Shown piece by piece: positions 8,858 through 18,140 of a stretch of DNA of 64,000 bases. Source of the stretch: Candidatus Rhodoblastus alkanivorans (lineage in GTDB: Bacteria > Pseudomonadota > Alphaproteobacteria > Rhizobiales > Beijerinckiaceae); NCBI RefSeq assembly GCF_022760755.1, contig NZ_JAIVFP010000001.1, positions 2,212,001 through 2,276,000 on the forward strand, in the 5' to 3' direction. How positions within the stretch are numbered: the stretch's first letter is position 1; each line of letters begins with the position of its first letter. The notes beneath the pieces are model-generated. The model was not told the DNA's origin, ran no database searches, and worked only from the letters and a program-made list of their open reading frames with translations. The translations under genes and the position numbers were made by a program.

Positions 8858-9151
8858 ATGGATTTGCCCAAGCGTGACGGAGACGGCTATCTACTCGACA
8901 TGGACGCCTGGACGCCGGAAATCGGCAAGGCGATGGCCGAAGCCGACGGCTTCGAGATGACAGACCAAAAATGGGAACAAGTGCTCAAGGCGCGTGAATA
9001 TTTCGACGACGCCCAGTCGGTTCCGCCAATCCGCAAATTCGCCTCCTATATCGGCATGGCCAACAAAGACCTCTTCGAACTGTGGCAAACCGGGCCGATG
9101 AAGCCGATTACCAAATATGGCGGCCTGCCCAAACCAACGGGTTGCGTGTAA
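8858..9151 (+). CDS. DsrC/TusE/DsvC-family sulfur carrier, single-cysteine variant
   Basis: A 97-residue protein ending GGLPKPTGCV, the diagnostic C-terminal arm of the DsrC/TusE family, with the catalytic Cys as penultimate residue (Cys96). The upstream DGYLLDMDAWTPEIGKAMA and WEQVLKAREYFDDAQSVPPIR segments fit the family fold. The second conserved Cys of true DsrC, 11 residues before the first, is Thr85 here, so disulfide/trisulfide chemistry is not possible and it resembles TusE-type sulfur relay proteins. The start at 8858 has GAGGA at the right distance. No tusBCD or dsr genes are adjacent; an orphan dsrA lies 36 kb away in this window. Confidence 0.85.
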   Translation: MDLPKRDGDGYLLDMDAWTPEIGKAMAEADGFEMTDQKWEQVLKAREYFDDAQSVPPIRKFASYIGMANKDLFELWQTGPMKPITKYGGLPKPTGCV

Positions 9152-9241
9152 TTTTTCGCGTCAGGACTAAACAGTAAAACAATAGGTTTGATGGCAGGCG
9201 ACGCAAAATTGCATCGCACAGGGAAGTTTTGCGCAGATGGC

Positions 9242-9510
9242 TTAGATGTCTGGATCGGCGTGTGCGGCGGCGGCGATGCTGTCAGAAGCCATACGCGACT
9301 GTCGATCCATCCCGCGAAATCGTCGGGCAAATTCCATCATGACCTGCTTGGGCATGCCCTGAAACGCCTTCAATTCGGCAGCGATCGACGGCTCGGGGTC
9401 AATTTGAGACCATCGTCGGCGAGCGCGGCTATTACCGCTTTGAACCGAACCTTGTCATCGGAGTGGGGCGCTAAACGCGTGAATTCGACTTTGCTGAAAA
9501 ATGTTATCCG
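9242..9510 (-). pseudogene. Possible frameshifted remnant of a small gene
   Basis: Read on the minus strand, one frame gives KVEFTRLAPHSDDKVRFKAV and continues IAALADDGLKLTPS before a stop. A shifted frame continues with EPSIAAELKAFQGMPKQVMM and then a helical Met/Arg-rich tail ending HADPDI. The two halves together look like one helical protein of about 85 residues broken by a single frameshift near 9400. No family recognised. The evidence is composition and continuity only. Confidence 0.25.
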
Positions 9511-9700
9511 GCCAGCGCATAGCCGTCGTTAGACGGCGTCGCTGCGCTCGCCTATTCTGGCGGGGATCCTACGCCAAGGGAGCAGCGGGCGATTGGCGCT
9601 CGGGCGCCGGCTTGGTGTGGATGACCGGAACAAAACTTCGGGTCAGGCACGCGGACGATTATGCCGGCTAAGTCTCCGCGTCATTTCCTGCACAAAAACC

Positions 9701-9729
9701 TTGCCAAAGCAGCCCTTCCGGTGTATGAG
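9701..9729 (+). promoter_or_regulatory. Probable rpsB promoter
   Basis: TTGCCA (9701-9706) and TATGAG (9724-9729) with a 17-bp spacer form a sigma-70-like promoter. It leaves a leader of about 105 nt before rpsB, containing GC-rich complementary segments (CTCCGGTGGCCGGAG). Such leaders before rpsB can be sites of feedback by S2, but that is inference here. Confidence 0.5.
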
Positions 9730-9839
9730 GGCCGCCCATCCCACACGCGAACTGTCGCGCCGCCTGATTCAAGGCGTCGCTCCGGTGGCCGGAGTTCCGG
9801 CCCAAAAGGTTCGCGGAGGCTCAACCGGAGAAATATAAC

Positions 9840-10844
9840 ATGGCGCTTCCCGATTTCACCATGCGCGGCCTGCTTGAGTCCGGCGCCCATTTCGGCCACC
9901 AGTCGCATCGCTGGAACCCGAAAATGGCCCCCTATATTTTCGGCGTCCGCAACAATATCCACGTCATCGACCTCGCCCAGACCGTTCCGCTGCTTCATCA
10001 GGCGTTGAAGGCGGTGTCGGACACGGTGGCCAAGGGCGGCCGCGTGCTGTTCGTCGGCACCAAGCGTCAGGCGCAGGAGCAGATCGCCGACGCCGCCAAG
10101 CGCTGCGCGCAATATTACATCAATTCCCGCTGGCTCGGCGGCATGCTGACCAACTGGAAGACGATTTCCGCCTCGATCCAACGCCTGCGCAAGCTTGACG
10201 ACCAGCTCGGCGCCGGCGCCTCGGGCCTGACCAAGAAAGAGCGCCTGATGCTGTCGCGCGAGCGCGAAAAGCTGGAAAAGGCGCTCGGCGGCATCAAGGA
10301 CATGGGCGGCGTCCCGGACCTGATCTTCGTCATCGACACCAACAAGGAGCAGCTCGCGATCAAGGAGGCGGCCCGCCTTCACATCCCGGTCGCGGCGATC
10401 CTCGACACCAATTGCGATCCGGACGGCATCACTTATCCGATCCCCGGCAATGACGACGCCGGCCGCGCCATCGCGCTCTATTGCGAGCTGATCGCCCGCG
10501 CCGCGCTCGACGGCATTTCCCGCAGCCAGGGCTCGATGGGAATGGATATGGGCGCCTCCGAGGAGCCGACCGTCGTCGAACTCCCGACCGAGACCGAACT
10601 CGCCGAGGCGGCCAGCGAGCATTTTGAACTGCTGGCGGCGCCGCGCGGCGCCCCGGACGATCTCTCCAAGCTCGCGGGCGTCGGCCCGCAGCTCGAAAAG
10701 AAGCTCAACGACGCCGGGCTGTTCCATTACTGGCAGTTCGCGGCGATGACCGGCGAGGACGCCGGCAAGGTCGATGGCGACCTCAAGCTGAACGGCAAGG
10801 TCGGCGGCTGGGTCGATCAGGCGCGCGGCCTCATCGCCGGCTGA
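9840..10844 (+). CDS. rpsB: 30S ribosomal protein S2 with C-terminal extension
   Basis: Small-subunit ribosomal protein. Residues 1-230 are the universal S2 domain ([46 protein letters not shown]). The 334-residue length exceeds the usual 240-260 because of a linker and a C-terminal helix-hairpin-helix-like segment ([20 protein letters not shown]), an extension common in Hyphomicrobiales S2. The GGAG 8 bp before the ATG sets the start. tsf follows after 155 bp, as in most bacteria; a GC-rich stem at 10872-10899 lies between them and may attenuate readthrough. Confidence 0.97.
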   Translation: MALPDFTMRGLLESGAHFGHQSHRWNPKMAPYIFGVRNNIHVIDLAQTVPLLHQALKAVSDTVAKGGRVLFVGTKRQAQEQIADAAKRCAQYYINSRWLGGMLTNWKTISASIQRLRKLDDQLGAGASGLTKKERLMLSREREKLEKALGGIKDMGGVPDLIFVIDTNKEQLAIKEAARLHIPVAAILDTNCDPDGITYPIPGNDDAGRAIALYCELIARAALDGISRSQGSMGMDMGASEEPTVVELPTETELAEAASEHFELLAAPRGAPDDLSKLAGVGPQLEKKLNDAGLFHYWQFAAMTGEDAGKVDGDLKLNGKVGGWVDQARGLIAG

Positions 10845-10999
10845 GTGAAGGCTCTCGGCCTGGGATTTTCGCGGCGCGTCGGCTGAAACTGGCGCGCCGT
10901 GTCATTTCCGGCTTCCGTCTTCCATTCTTCACAATTCCCCGTCTTTACATTCGGGCCGAGGCGCGGAATCGCCGGCCCAAACCCTAAAAGGAAAGCTCC

Positions 11000-11929
11000 A
11001 TGGCCAATATCACCGCCGCGATGGTGAAAGAACTGCGCGAAATGACCGGCGCGGGCATGATGGACTGCAAGGGCGCCCTCAACGAAACCGGCGGCGACAT
11101 CGAAGCGGCCGTCGATTGGTTGCGCAAGAAGGGCCTGTCCAAGGCGGCGAAGAAATCCGACCGCGTCGCGGCGGAAGGTCTGGTCGGCGTTGCGGTGCAC
11201 GGCGAAAACGGCGTGGTGGTCGAGGTCAATTCGGAGACTGACTTCGTCGCTCGCAACGAGGAATTCCAGGCGCTGGTCAAATCCATCGCGCTGGTGGCGG
11301 TCGAAAAGGGCGAATCGGACGTCGAGGAGCTCAAGAAGCAGCATTATCCGGGCGGCGCCGGAACGGTGGCCGACGCGATCTCCAACGCCATCGCCACCAT
11401 CGGCGAGAACATGACCCTGCGCCGGGTCGCCAGCTTGAGCGTCCCGCACGGCGTCATCGGCCAATATGTGCATAATTCCGTCAGCGACGGCGTCGGCAAG
11501 ATCGGCGTGATCGTCGCGCTGGAATCGACCGGCGACAAGGACCAGCTCACCGAACTCGGCCGCAAGATCGCCATGCATGTCGCCGCCGCCAGCCCGCTGG
11601 CGCTGGACGCCTCTGGTCTCGATCCGGCCACCGTCGAGCGCGAGAAGAACGTGCTGCGCGAGAAGAACGCCGGCAAGCCCGCCCATGTGCTGGAAAAGAT
11701 CGTCGAATCGGGCCTGAAGACCTATTACAAGGAAGTCACCCTGGTCGAGCAGCTCTTCATTCACGACAATTCCAAGACGGTCGCGCAAGCCGTGGCGGAA
11801 TCGGCCAAGACTGTTGGCGCGCCGGTGGCGCTCAAGGGCTTCGTCAAATTCGTGCTGGGCGAGGGCGTCGAGAAGCAGGAAGCCGATTTCGCGGCCGAAG
11901 TCGCGGCCGCCGCTTCCGGCCAGGCCTGA
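11000..11929 (+). CDS. tsf: Translation elongation factor Ts
   Basis: Nucleotide exchange factor for EF-Tu (309 residues). The N-terminal UBA-like domain carries [20 protein letters not shown]. The core contains the [10 protein letters not shown] motif that contacts EF-Tu, and the C-terminal part has the [10 protein letters not shown] segment. AAAAGGAAAG precedes the ATG. It is cotranscribed or closely linked with rpsB and ends at a strong intrinsic terminator. Confidence 0.98.
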   Translation: MANITAAMVKELREMTGAGMMDCKGALNETGGDIEAAVDWLRKKGLSKAAKKSDRVAAEGLVGVAVHGENGVVVEVNSETDFVARNEEFQALVKSIALVAVEKGESDVEELKKQHYPGGAGTVADAISNAIATIGENMTLRRVASLSVPHGVIGQYVHNSVSDGVGKIGVIVALESTGDKDQLTELGRKIAMHVAAASPLALDASGLDPATVEREKNVLREKNAGKPAHVLEKIVESGLKTYYKEVTLVEQLFIHDNSKTVAQAVAESAKTVGAPVALKGFVKFVLGEGVEKQEADFAAEVAAAASGQA

Positions 11930-11951
11930 TCCTTCAAGATCGCGCGAGACT

Positions 11952-11976
11952 GGCGGCCTTCGGGCCGCCTGTTTTC
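11952..11976. terminator. Intrinsic terminator after tsf
   Basis: GGCGGCC-TTCG-GGCCGCC, a perfect 7-bp GC stem with a stable UUCG tetraloop, is followed by TGTTTTC. It lies 22 bp past the tsf stop and abuts the stop of the convergent membrane protein gene. Confidence 0.85.
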
Positions 11977-13438
11977 ATTGATGAGTTCCAGGAGCCAGTC
12001 CGTCCTTGCGGGCGTGAATGACCGCGATGTCGTCTTTGTAGACGCGGATCCAGCCCGGACGAGTGTCGAATAGTTTTGCAACAGGATCTGTGGGCCGAAC
12101 GATGCTCCAGACGATACCATATTTGGATAGGGCGTTGTCCAATGCCATCGCATCGCCATTGACGATGCGGTCGTATTCATCAAGAAACGCGTCGCCATAC
12201 ATATCGGCGCGTCCATCGATAAAAGGCTTGATGCCTAAAAAGATCATGAAACCACCGAAACTATAATCGTTGAATACTGCTTTGTCGCGCAATTGAGCAG
12301 GAACTGTTGCGATGGCTGCGACTGGCGACATTGGGGCGTTTTCGCGCTGGATTGGCGCCGCGAGCCGAATTCCGGCGCAAATTAGAAAAAGCGACGAAAA
12401 GACTGCGATTTGCGGCCGGCTGAGGCGGGAGGGGGCGAGCTTCGGCTGACCGATCGCCTTGGCTATGGGCCGGGCGAGTATCATCGGCGCGACAAGACCC
12501 AGGAGCATGCTGTGGCGGCTATGTTGCAAGGCCAGGTAGATCAATCCAATCAGGACGACGACCCGTAACAGGCTGACGTGGACGGGCCGCCGCAATGTGA
12601 AGCCGAGCAGCGCGAATAGCGAAAGCTCCAAACCTCCGACATGATCGAATGACACCGGCTGCCATTCCTTCACGCCTGACAGACTCTTCAGCCCCATCAG
12701 GCGAATTGGAAAGATAAGGGTCTCGATTCCTCGTGGATTAAGCAGGGCGGCGCCGAGCGCAAGGAGCCCAAAAAACACCCATTGCCGCGCCGCGGAGAAT
12801 TTTTTCTCCGCGGGGGCGGCCAGGAAAGCTTCCAGCGCCAAGGGCGCCACCAGCGCGAGGCCGAACAGGAAACTGCCATGCATGTTAGCCCAGAGCGTCA
12901 TGAGCGGCAGCAGGACGAACGAAGGCGCGCGCTCTTCGTCGCGCGCGACGAAGAGCCCCACGACCCAGGCGGTCAGCAAAGGCAAGGCGAGAATATGGGG
13001 GCGGACCAGCAGACTGCCGAGTTGCAAGCCGAGGCCCAGAACCGCGACGCTGACCAGCGCGAGGCCGTCAAGATCGCGAATGAGACGGCGAATAAGTATA
13101 TAGGCGGTCGCGGCCATCGCGGCGCCGGTGAGAATGACGACGCCACTCCAGCGCACGGCAGCAAAGGCGCCTGCGAGCAGGACCTCAGATAGCCATTCAT
13201 GGGCGGTCCAGGGCGCGCCAGCGAAAGTGAAGCTGAAGGGATCGACCGAGGGCGCCGAGCGGTGAGCGAGGATCCATTGTCCGGCCGTGATGTGCCAGAA
13301 GGTGTCGCCGTCGTTGAGCACCGCGGGCGAGAATAGCGTCAGTCCGAAAAGCAGCAATGCCGCCAAGGCGGGCGCCGATTCGGCACGTCGGATGGAGGCG
13401 GCCGGAGCGACAGCAAGAGCGTCAGGCGCGAAAGTCAT
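11975..13438 (-). CDS. Large polytopic inner membrane protein (GT-C-like topology)
   Basis: A 487-residue protein with about 10-11 hydrophobic helices. A first luminal loop contains DGDTFWHITAGQWILAH and later TAHEWLSEVLL; acidic residues just after the first helix recall GT-C glycosyltransferases and related multi-pass proteins. A soluble C-terminal domain (about 390-487; FNDYSFGGFMIFLGIKPFID) follows the last helix. No assigned function is recognised with confidence. The ATG at 13438 is chosen because farther upstream the frame merely runs antisense to pyrH. Convergent to tsf and divergent from pyrH, it is the only minus-strand gene in this block. It also contains a perfect 26-bp palindrome at 12931-12956. 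Confidence 0.75.
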   Translation of the reverse strand: MTFAPDALAVAPAASIRRAESAPALAALLLFGLTLFSPAVLNDGDTFWHITAGQWILAHRSAPSVDPFSFTFAGAPWTAHEWLSEVLLAGAFAAVRWSGVVILTGAAMAATAYILIRRLIRDLDGLALVSVAVLGLGLQLGSLLVRPHILALPLLTAWVVGLFVARDEERAPSFVLLPLMTLWANMHGSFLFGLALVAPLALEAFLAAPAEKKFSAARQWVFFGLLALGAALLNPRGIETLIFPIRLMGLKSLSGVKEWQPVSFDHVGGLELSLFALLGFTLRRPVHVSLLRVVVLIGLIYLALQHSRHSMLLGLVAPMILARPIAKAIGQPKLAPSRLSRPQIAVFSSLFLICAGIRLAAPIQRENAPMSPVAAIATVPAQLRDKAVFNDYSFGGFMIFLGIKPFIDGRADMYGDAFLDEYDRIVNGDAMALDNALSKYGIVWSIVRPTDPVAKLFDTRPGWIRVYKDDIAVIHARKDGLAPGTHQ

Positions 13439-13591
13439 GAGGCTGCGTTCCCAGAGACGATGGTCCGAACTTAACGCGCCGCGGTAAAAAAAGCCTGTCA
13501 GTCGGGGACGGAGTGCCGATTGCGGCCATTGGGTTTTGCACCTAGAAGCAAGACGCGGCCGCCACGAATCGCGGCCGCCGAAGGAGTCACC

Positions 13592-14320
13592 ATGAGCGCC
13601 TCGCCCCTCAGCCCGAAATGGAAACGCGTGGTCGTGAAATTGTCGGGCGAGGCCCTGCAGGGCGGACAGACCCATGGCCTCGATTCCGCCACGCTCGACC
13701 GCATCGCCGACGATCTCGTCGCGGCGGCCGACCTTGGGACGGAGATCGCGGTCGTGGTCGGCGGGGGGAATTTCTTTCGCGGCATCCAGGGCGCGGACAA
13801 GGGCATCGAGCGGGCGCGGGCCGATTCCATCGGCATGCTCGCGACCGTCATGAACGCGCTGGCGATCGAATACGCCATCGAGAAGCGAGGCCGGGCGGCG
13901 CGCGCGCTCTCCGCCGTGCCGATGCCCTCGCTGTGCGAGCCCTATTCGCGCCAGGCGGCGCTGCATCATCTCGCCAAGCGCCGGATCGTGATTCTCGCCG
14001 GGGGCACAGGCAATCCCTTCTTCACCACCGACACCGGCGCCGCGCTGCGCGGCGCGGAACTGTCCTGCGACGCCATCCTCAAGGCGACCCAGGTGGACGG
14101 CGTCTATTCCGCCGACCCCAAGAAGGACCCAAATGCGATCCGCTACGAACGCGTGACCCAGGACGAGGCCATCGCCAAAAATCTCGCCGTCATGGATACG
14201 GCGGCCTTTGCTCTTGCGAGAGAGAACCGTATTCCGATAATCGTCTTTTCCATCGCGGAGCCGTGCGCCATCACAGCGGCGCTGTCGGGGCAGGGCAGGG
14301 CGACGCTGGTTGCGCCTTGA
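13592..14320 (+). CDS. pyrH: Uridylate kinase
   Basis: Hexameric UMP kinase (242 residues) making UDP for nucleic acid and envelope precursors. Amino acid kinase signatures are present: KRVVVKLSGEALQGG near the N-terminus, VVGGGNFFRG, and the C-terminal TDTAAFALARENRIPIIVF-like segment. AAGGAG at 13581-13586 positions the ATG at 13592. It is followed 69 bp later by frr, the conserved tsf-pyrH-frr order. Confidence 0.97.
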   Translation: MSASPLSPKWKRVVVKLSGEALQGGQTHGLDSATLDRIADDLVAAADLGTEIAVVVGGGNFFRGIQGADKGIERARADSIGMLATVMNALAIEYAIEKRGRAARALSAVPMPSLCEPYSRQAALHHLAKRRIVILAGGTGNPFFTTDTGAALRGAELSCDAILKATQVDGVYSADPKKDPNAIRYERVTQDEAIAKNLAVMDTAAFALARENRIPIIVFSIAEPCAITAALSGQGRATLVAP

Positions 14321-14389
14321 CGGACGCCCGCTCCGGCGACCAATGAAAAGAACAGGCGGCGCGCCGGCGCCGGTCAGGACAGGTGATTC

Positions 14390-14950
14390 ATGAGCGCTCA
14401 ATTCGATCTCGGTGAAATCAAGCGGCGCATGCAAGGCGCGATCCAGGCGCTCAAGCACGAACTGGGCGGCCTGCGCACCGGCCGCGCCTCGGCCGCCCTG
14501 CTGGAGCCGGTCATGGTCGACGCCTATGGCCAGTCCATGCCGATCAACCAGGTCGCGACCATTTCGGTGCCGGAATCGCGGGCGCTCGCCGTTCAGGTGT
14601 GGGACAAGGGCATGGTCGGCGCGGTCGACCGGGCGATCCGCGACGCCAATCTCGGCCTGTCGCCGACCGTCGAGGGCCAGATTCTGCGCATCCGCATTCC
14701 CGAACTCAACGAGCAGCGCCGCAAGGAGCTCGTCAAGCTCGCGCACAAATATGCAGAGGAATCGCGCGTCGCCGTTCGTCATGTTCGCCGCGACGGCATG
14801 GATGTGCTGAAAAAGCAGGTCAAGGACAAGGCGATCAGCGAAGACGAGGAAAAGCGCCACGAGACCGAGGTGCAGAAGGCCACCGACGCGACGATTTCCG
14901 AAATCGATACGGTGCTGGCGGCCAAGGAAAAGGAAATCATGCAGGTCTGA
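14390..14950 (+). CDS. frr: Ribosome recycling factor
   Basis: A 186-residue factor that, with EF-G, splits post-termination ribosomes. The family signatures are clear: [36 protein letters not shown] and the basic helical [17 protein letters not shown] stretch. Length is standard. It follows pyrH and precedes uppS in the conserved order. Confidence 0.97.
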   Translation: MSAQFDLGEIKRRMQGAIQALKHELGGLRTGRASAALLEPVMVDAYGQSMPINQVATISVPESRALAVQVWDKGMVGAVDRAIRDANLGLSPTVEGQILRIRIPELNEQRRKELVKLAHKYAEESRVAVRHVRRDGMDVLKKQVKDKAISEDEEKRHETEVQKATDATISEIDTVLAAKEKEIMQV

Positions 14951-15140
14951 GCGGGCGCGACCGGGAAGAAGTCGCTCCGCCACGCAGTTGGCGTCGTTTC
15001 GTTCATGGTTTTATGGTAAAGCCTTTGGGGGGCGCCGAAGGGATGCGATCAAGCCGTTGGTCGCAAGTCGCGATTGGCGCAGGATGATATAGCGAGAGCG
15101 CCGGCGAACGGCGCGGGCTCAGGGGCAGCGGACGGACTCG

Positions 15141-15926
15141 ATGAGCGAAAAGCAGATGATCGACGGCGTCGCCGGGATGAAGCACCCGGCCGACGGCGCT
15201 GGCCTGCATGTCGGAATCATCATGGACGGCAACGGCCGCTGGGCGGCGGCGCGCGGCCTGCCCCGCTTCGAGGGCCATCGGCGCGGCGTCGAGGCGCTCC
15301 GGCGCACGGTGCGCGCGGCGAACGAACTCGGCGTCCGCTATCTCACCGTCTATAGCTTCTCCAGCGAAAACTGGGCGCGCCCGCCGCAGGAAATCGCCGA
15401 TCTGATGGGGCTGCTCAAACTGTTCATCCGCAGCGACCTCCACACGCTGGAAGAGGCCGGGGTGCGGGTGCGGATCATCGGCGAGCGCGACAATCTCAAG
15501 CCCGAGATCGTCGCTTTGCTCGAAGAGGCCGAAAACCGCACGCGGCGCAACACCAAGCTCGACCTCATCGTCGCCTTCAATTACGGCGCGCGCCAGGAGA
15601 TCGTGGAAGCCGCGCGCGCTCTGGCGCGCGACGTCGCCGCCGGACGGCTGAATCCGGAAGACATCGACGAGGCTGCTTTCGCCGCGCGGCTTTGCACCGC
15701 CGGCGCGCCCGATCCCGACCTCATCATCCGCACCTCCGGGGAGATGCGCCTGTCCAATTTCCTGATGTGGCAAGCGGCCTATAGCGAGTTGGTTTTCCTG
15801 CCGGTGTTCTGGCCGGATTTCGACCGGGCTGCCTTCGAACAGGCGATCGTCAGCTTTCGCTCGCGCGAGCGGCGTTTCGGCGGCGTCGGCCCGGCCCCCG
15901 TCGCTAAAGTTGCGTCCGCGTCATGA
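15141..15926 (+). CDS. uppS: (2Z,6E)-polyprenyl diphosphate (undecaprenyl-PP) synthase
   Basis: cis-Prenyltransferase condensing isopentenyl-PP units to the C55 lipid carrier for peptidoglycan and O-antigen. The catalytic [10 protein letters not shown] motif with its Asp lies near residue 29. [20 protein letters not shown] and the C-terminal [17 protein letters not shown] complete the family set. The 261-residue length includes about 20 extra N-terminal residues. No strong ribosome binding site is visible and the start could be a few codons later. Cotranscribed with cdsA and dxr. Confidence 0.95.
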   Translation: MSEKQMIDGVAGMKHPADGAGLHVGIIMDGNGRWAAARGLPRFEGHRRGVEALRRTVRAANELGVRYLTVYSFSSENWARPPQEIADLMGLLKLFIRSDLHTLEEAGVRVRIIGERDNLKPEIVALLEEAENRTRRNTKLDLIVAFNYGARQEIVEAARALARDVAAGRLNPEDIDEAAFAARLCTAGAPDPDLIIRTSGEMRLSNFLMWQAAYSELVFLPVFWPDFDRAAFEQAIVSFRSRERRFGGVGPAPVAKVASAS

Positions 15927-15965
15927 ATGCTCGCGTTCGCGTCATGACTTCATTCCGGCGCTCTC

Positions 15966-16856
15966 ATGAATAAGACAGACTCGCCGCCGCACCCCGGCAA
16001 GGCGAATGGCGCGCAGGGCGTGATGGCGCGCCATCATCTCGAAGATCTCTCGACGCGCACGGCCTCGGCGTTGGTCCTGGCGGCGGCCGCCGCGGGCTCG
16101 CTTGCGGTCGGCGGCTGGATCTTCGCCTTGTTCTGGCTGGTCGCGGCGCTCGCCGTGAACTGGGAATGGCAGCGCCTGATCGGCGCCCCGCTGCCCTGGC
16201 TGCGCATGTTCGTCGGCGCCGGCGTCCTTTGCGCCGCCACCATTCTCTTTCGCTTCAGGCAGACCGAGTTCGTCTTTCTGCTGGCGCCGCTCGCGGCGGG
16301 TTTCGCCGCCTGGGCGGCGGGGCCGGGATTCCGGCTTTGGGCTGGTTTCGGCCTGTTCTATGCCGGCGGGCTGCTGCTCTCCGTGCTGTCCCTGCGCCAC
16401 GACCCGTTTTTCGGCGCCTGCGCCATCGCCTGGCTGTTCGCCGTGGTCTGGGGCACGGATATCTGCGCCTATTTCGCGGGTCGGCTGATCGGCGGCCCGA
16501 AACTTGCTATGCGGATATCGCCCGGCAAGACCTGGTCCGGGTTTCTGGTCGGCGTTTCGTGCGGCGCGGCCCTGGGGGCGGTAGTCGCTCATATGTGGCC
16601 CAATGCGCAGGCGCCCCTGATCCCCGTCTTCCTCCTGGGGCTCGTCGCCGGCGCGCTGGCGCAGGCCGGGGACCTGTTCGAATCCTGGGTCAAGCGCCGT
16701 TTCGGCGTCAAGGATTCGAGCCATCTCATTCCGGGCCATGGCGGCGTCATGGACCGGATCGACGGCTTCATCGCCGCGGCGATTTTCGCCGCGTTGTTCG
16801 GCCTTTGGCGCGCCGTCCCGCCCAGCGCGGCGGCCGGCCTTTTTTATTGGCAGTAG
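15966..16856 (+). CDS. cdsA: Phosphatidate cytidylyltransferase
   Basis: Integral membrane enzyme (296 residues) forming CDP-diacylglycerol for phospholipid synthesis. About seven to eight hydrophobic helices are followed by the C-terminal CTP transferase signature KDSSHLIPGHGGVMDRIDG, the diagnostic motif. ISPGKTWSGF upstream of it is also conserved. dxr begins 6 bp after the stop, so the genes are translationally close. An ATG at 16023 is a possible later start. Confidence 0.95.
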   Translation: MNKTDSPPHPGKANGAQGVMARHHLEDLSTRTASALVLAAAAAGSLAVGGWIFALFWLVAALAVNWEWQRLIGAPLPWLRMFVGAGVLCAATILFRFRQTEFVFLLAPLAAGFAAWAAGPGFRLWAGFGLFYAGGLLLSVLSLRHDPFFGACAIAWLFAVVWGTDICAYFAGRLIGGPKLAMRISPGKTWSGFLVGVSCGAALGAVVAHMWPNAQAPLIPVFLLGLVAGALAQAGDLFESWVKRRFGVKDSSHLIPGHGGVMDRIDGFIAAAIFAALFGLWRAVPPSAAAGLFYWQ

Positions 16857-16862
16857 GCAGAC

Positions 16863-18068
16863 ATGACTTTCGCGCCGGCGCCCATTCCCCATGCCCGTCC
16901 CCGCAAGATCACCATTCTCGGCGCCACCGGTTCGATCGGCAGTTCGACCGAGGCGGTGATCCTCGGCGCGCCGGGGTCTTTCGAGACCGTTGCTGTCGCG
17001 AGCGGGCGCGACGCCGCCAATCTGGCCCGCGTCGCCCGGACCCTGGGCGCGAGATTCGCGGCGGTCGCCGACGTCGCCGCTTACGCGGCGCTGAAATCAG
17101 AGCTGGCCGGGTCCGGGATCAGGGCGGGGGCGGGCCCGGAGGCGCTCAAGGAAGCCGCGTACATGGACGCCGACCTCGTCATCGGGGCGATCGCCGGGGC
17201 GGCCGGGGTGGTTCCGACCTTCGCCGCGGTCGAGGCGGGGCGCGACGTGGCGCTCGCCAACAAGGAATGCCTCGTCTGCGCCGGCGAGCCATTCATGCGC
17301 AAGGCGCGCGAGAAGGGCGTGCGCGTGCTGCCGATGGATTCCGAGCACAACGCCATTTTCCAGGCGCTCGGCGGCGAAAGTCCGAAAACGATCGAAAAGA
17401 TGTGGCTGACCGCCTCGGGCGGGCCGTTCCGCTCGTGGAGCGCCGAAAGAATCGCCGCCGCGACCCCGGAGCAGGCGCTCGCCCACCCCAATTGGGCGAT
17501 GGGCCCCAAAGTGACGGTCGATTCCGCGAGTTTGATGAACAAGGGCCTCGAGTTGATCGAGGCGCTGCATATTTTCGGCGTCGAGGCGCGCAAGCTGGAT
17601 GTCCTCGTCCATCCTCAATCGATCGTTCACGGCCTCGTCTCCTTCGCCGACGGCGCTGTGACCGCCGGCATGGCCGTTCCCGACATGAAGGTCCCGATCG
17701 CCCATTGCCTCGGCTGGCCGGATCGTGTGCCGACGCAGGCGCGTCGCCTCGATCTGGCCCAGATCGGGTCGTTAACTTTTGAGAAGCCGGATTTTGAGCG
17801 CTTCCCCGCCCTGCGGGTGGCGATGGACGCGCTCGCGGCCGGCGGCGCCATGCCGACGATTCTCAACGCAGCCAATGAGGTCATGGTTGCGGCCTTCCTC
17901 GACAACAAGATTGGTTTCAATGATATAGCCAGGAATGTAGAAGCGATTTGTGAGGTGTTCGAGAAGGAAGGGGTGGCGCGGACCCCGCTAGATATTGAGT
18001 CCGCGCTCGCCGTTGACCATATTGTGCGAGAAAGATCGAGTGCGCGGCTCGGGGGGCTTGGCCGTTAA
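16863..18068 (+). CDS. dxr: 1-deoxy-D-xylulose 5-phosphate reductoisomerase
   Basis: Second enzyme of the methylerythritol phosphate pathway (401 residues), supplying isoprenoid units to UppS. NADPH-binding ITILGATGSIGSST is near the N-terminus. ALANKECLVCAG, LPMDSEHNAIFQ and VDSASLMNKGLELIEA form the substrate and metal sites, and VHPQSIVHGLV follows. Length and motifs are complete. rseP follows after 72 bp. Confidence 0.97.
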   Translation: MTFAPAPIPHARPRKITILGATGSIGSSTEAVILGAPGSFETVAVASGRDAANLARVARTLGARFAAVADVAAYAALKSELAGSGIRAGAGPEALKEAAYMDADLVIGAIAGAAGVVPTFAAVEAGRDVALANKECLVCAGEPFMRKAREKGVRVLPMDSEHNAIFQALGGESPKTIEKMWLTASGGPFRSWSAERIAAATPEQALAHPNWAMGPKVTVDSASLMNKGLELIEALHIFGVEARKLDVLVHPQSIVHGLVSFADGAVTAGMAVPDMKVPIAHCLGWPDRVPTQARRLDLAQIGSLTFEKPDFERFPALRVAMDALAAGGAMPTILNAANEVMVAAFLDNKIGFNDIARNVEAICEVFEKEGVARTPLDIESALAVDHIVRERSSARLGGLGR

Positions 18069-18140
18069 CCGCCGATACGGCAAGGTAACGATCTGGTAAC
18101 CAATCGCGCGGTTTTCGACGCCGCCGAGCAAGGATGCGAC

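Larger units (their letters stand above)
9152..9839. other. Gene-poor region before rpsB
   Basis: About 690 bp without a convincing intact gene. The left half carries what may be a broken minus-strand reading frame (see the pseudogene entry). The right third holds the rpsB promoter and leader. Plus-strand frames at 9188-9532 and 9593-9838 lack ribosome binding sites and protein-like composition. Confidence 0.5.

Noticed and set aside
9593-9838. Plus-strand frame directly before rpsB
   Set aside because: No ribosome binding site or homology, and it overlaps the probable rpsB promoter and leader.
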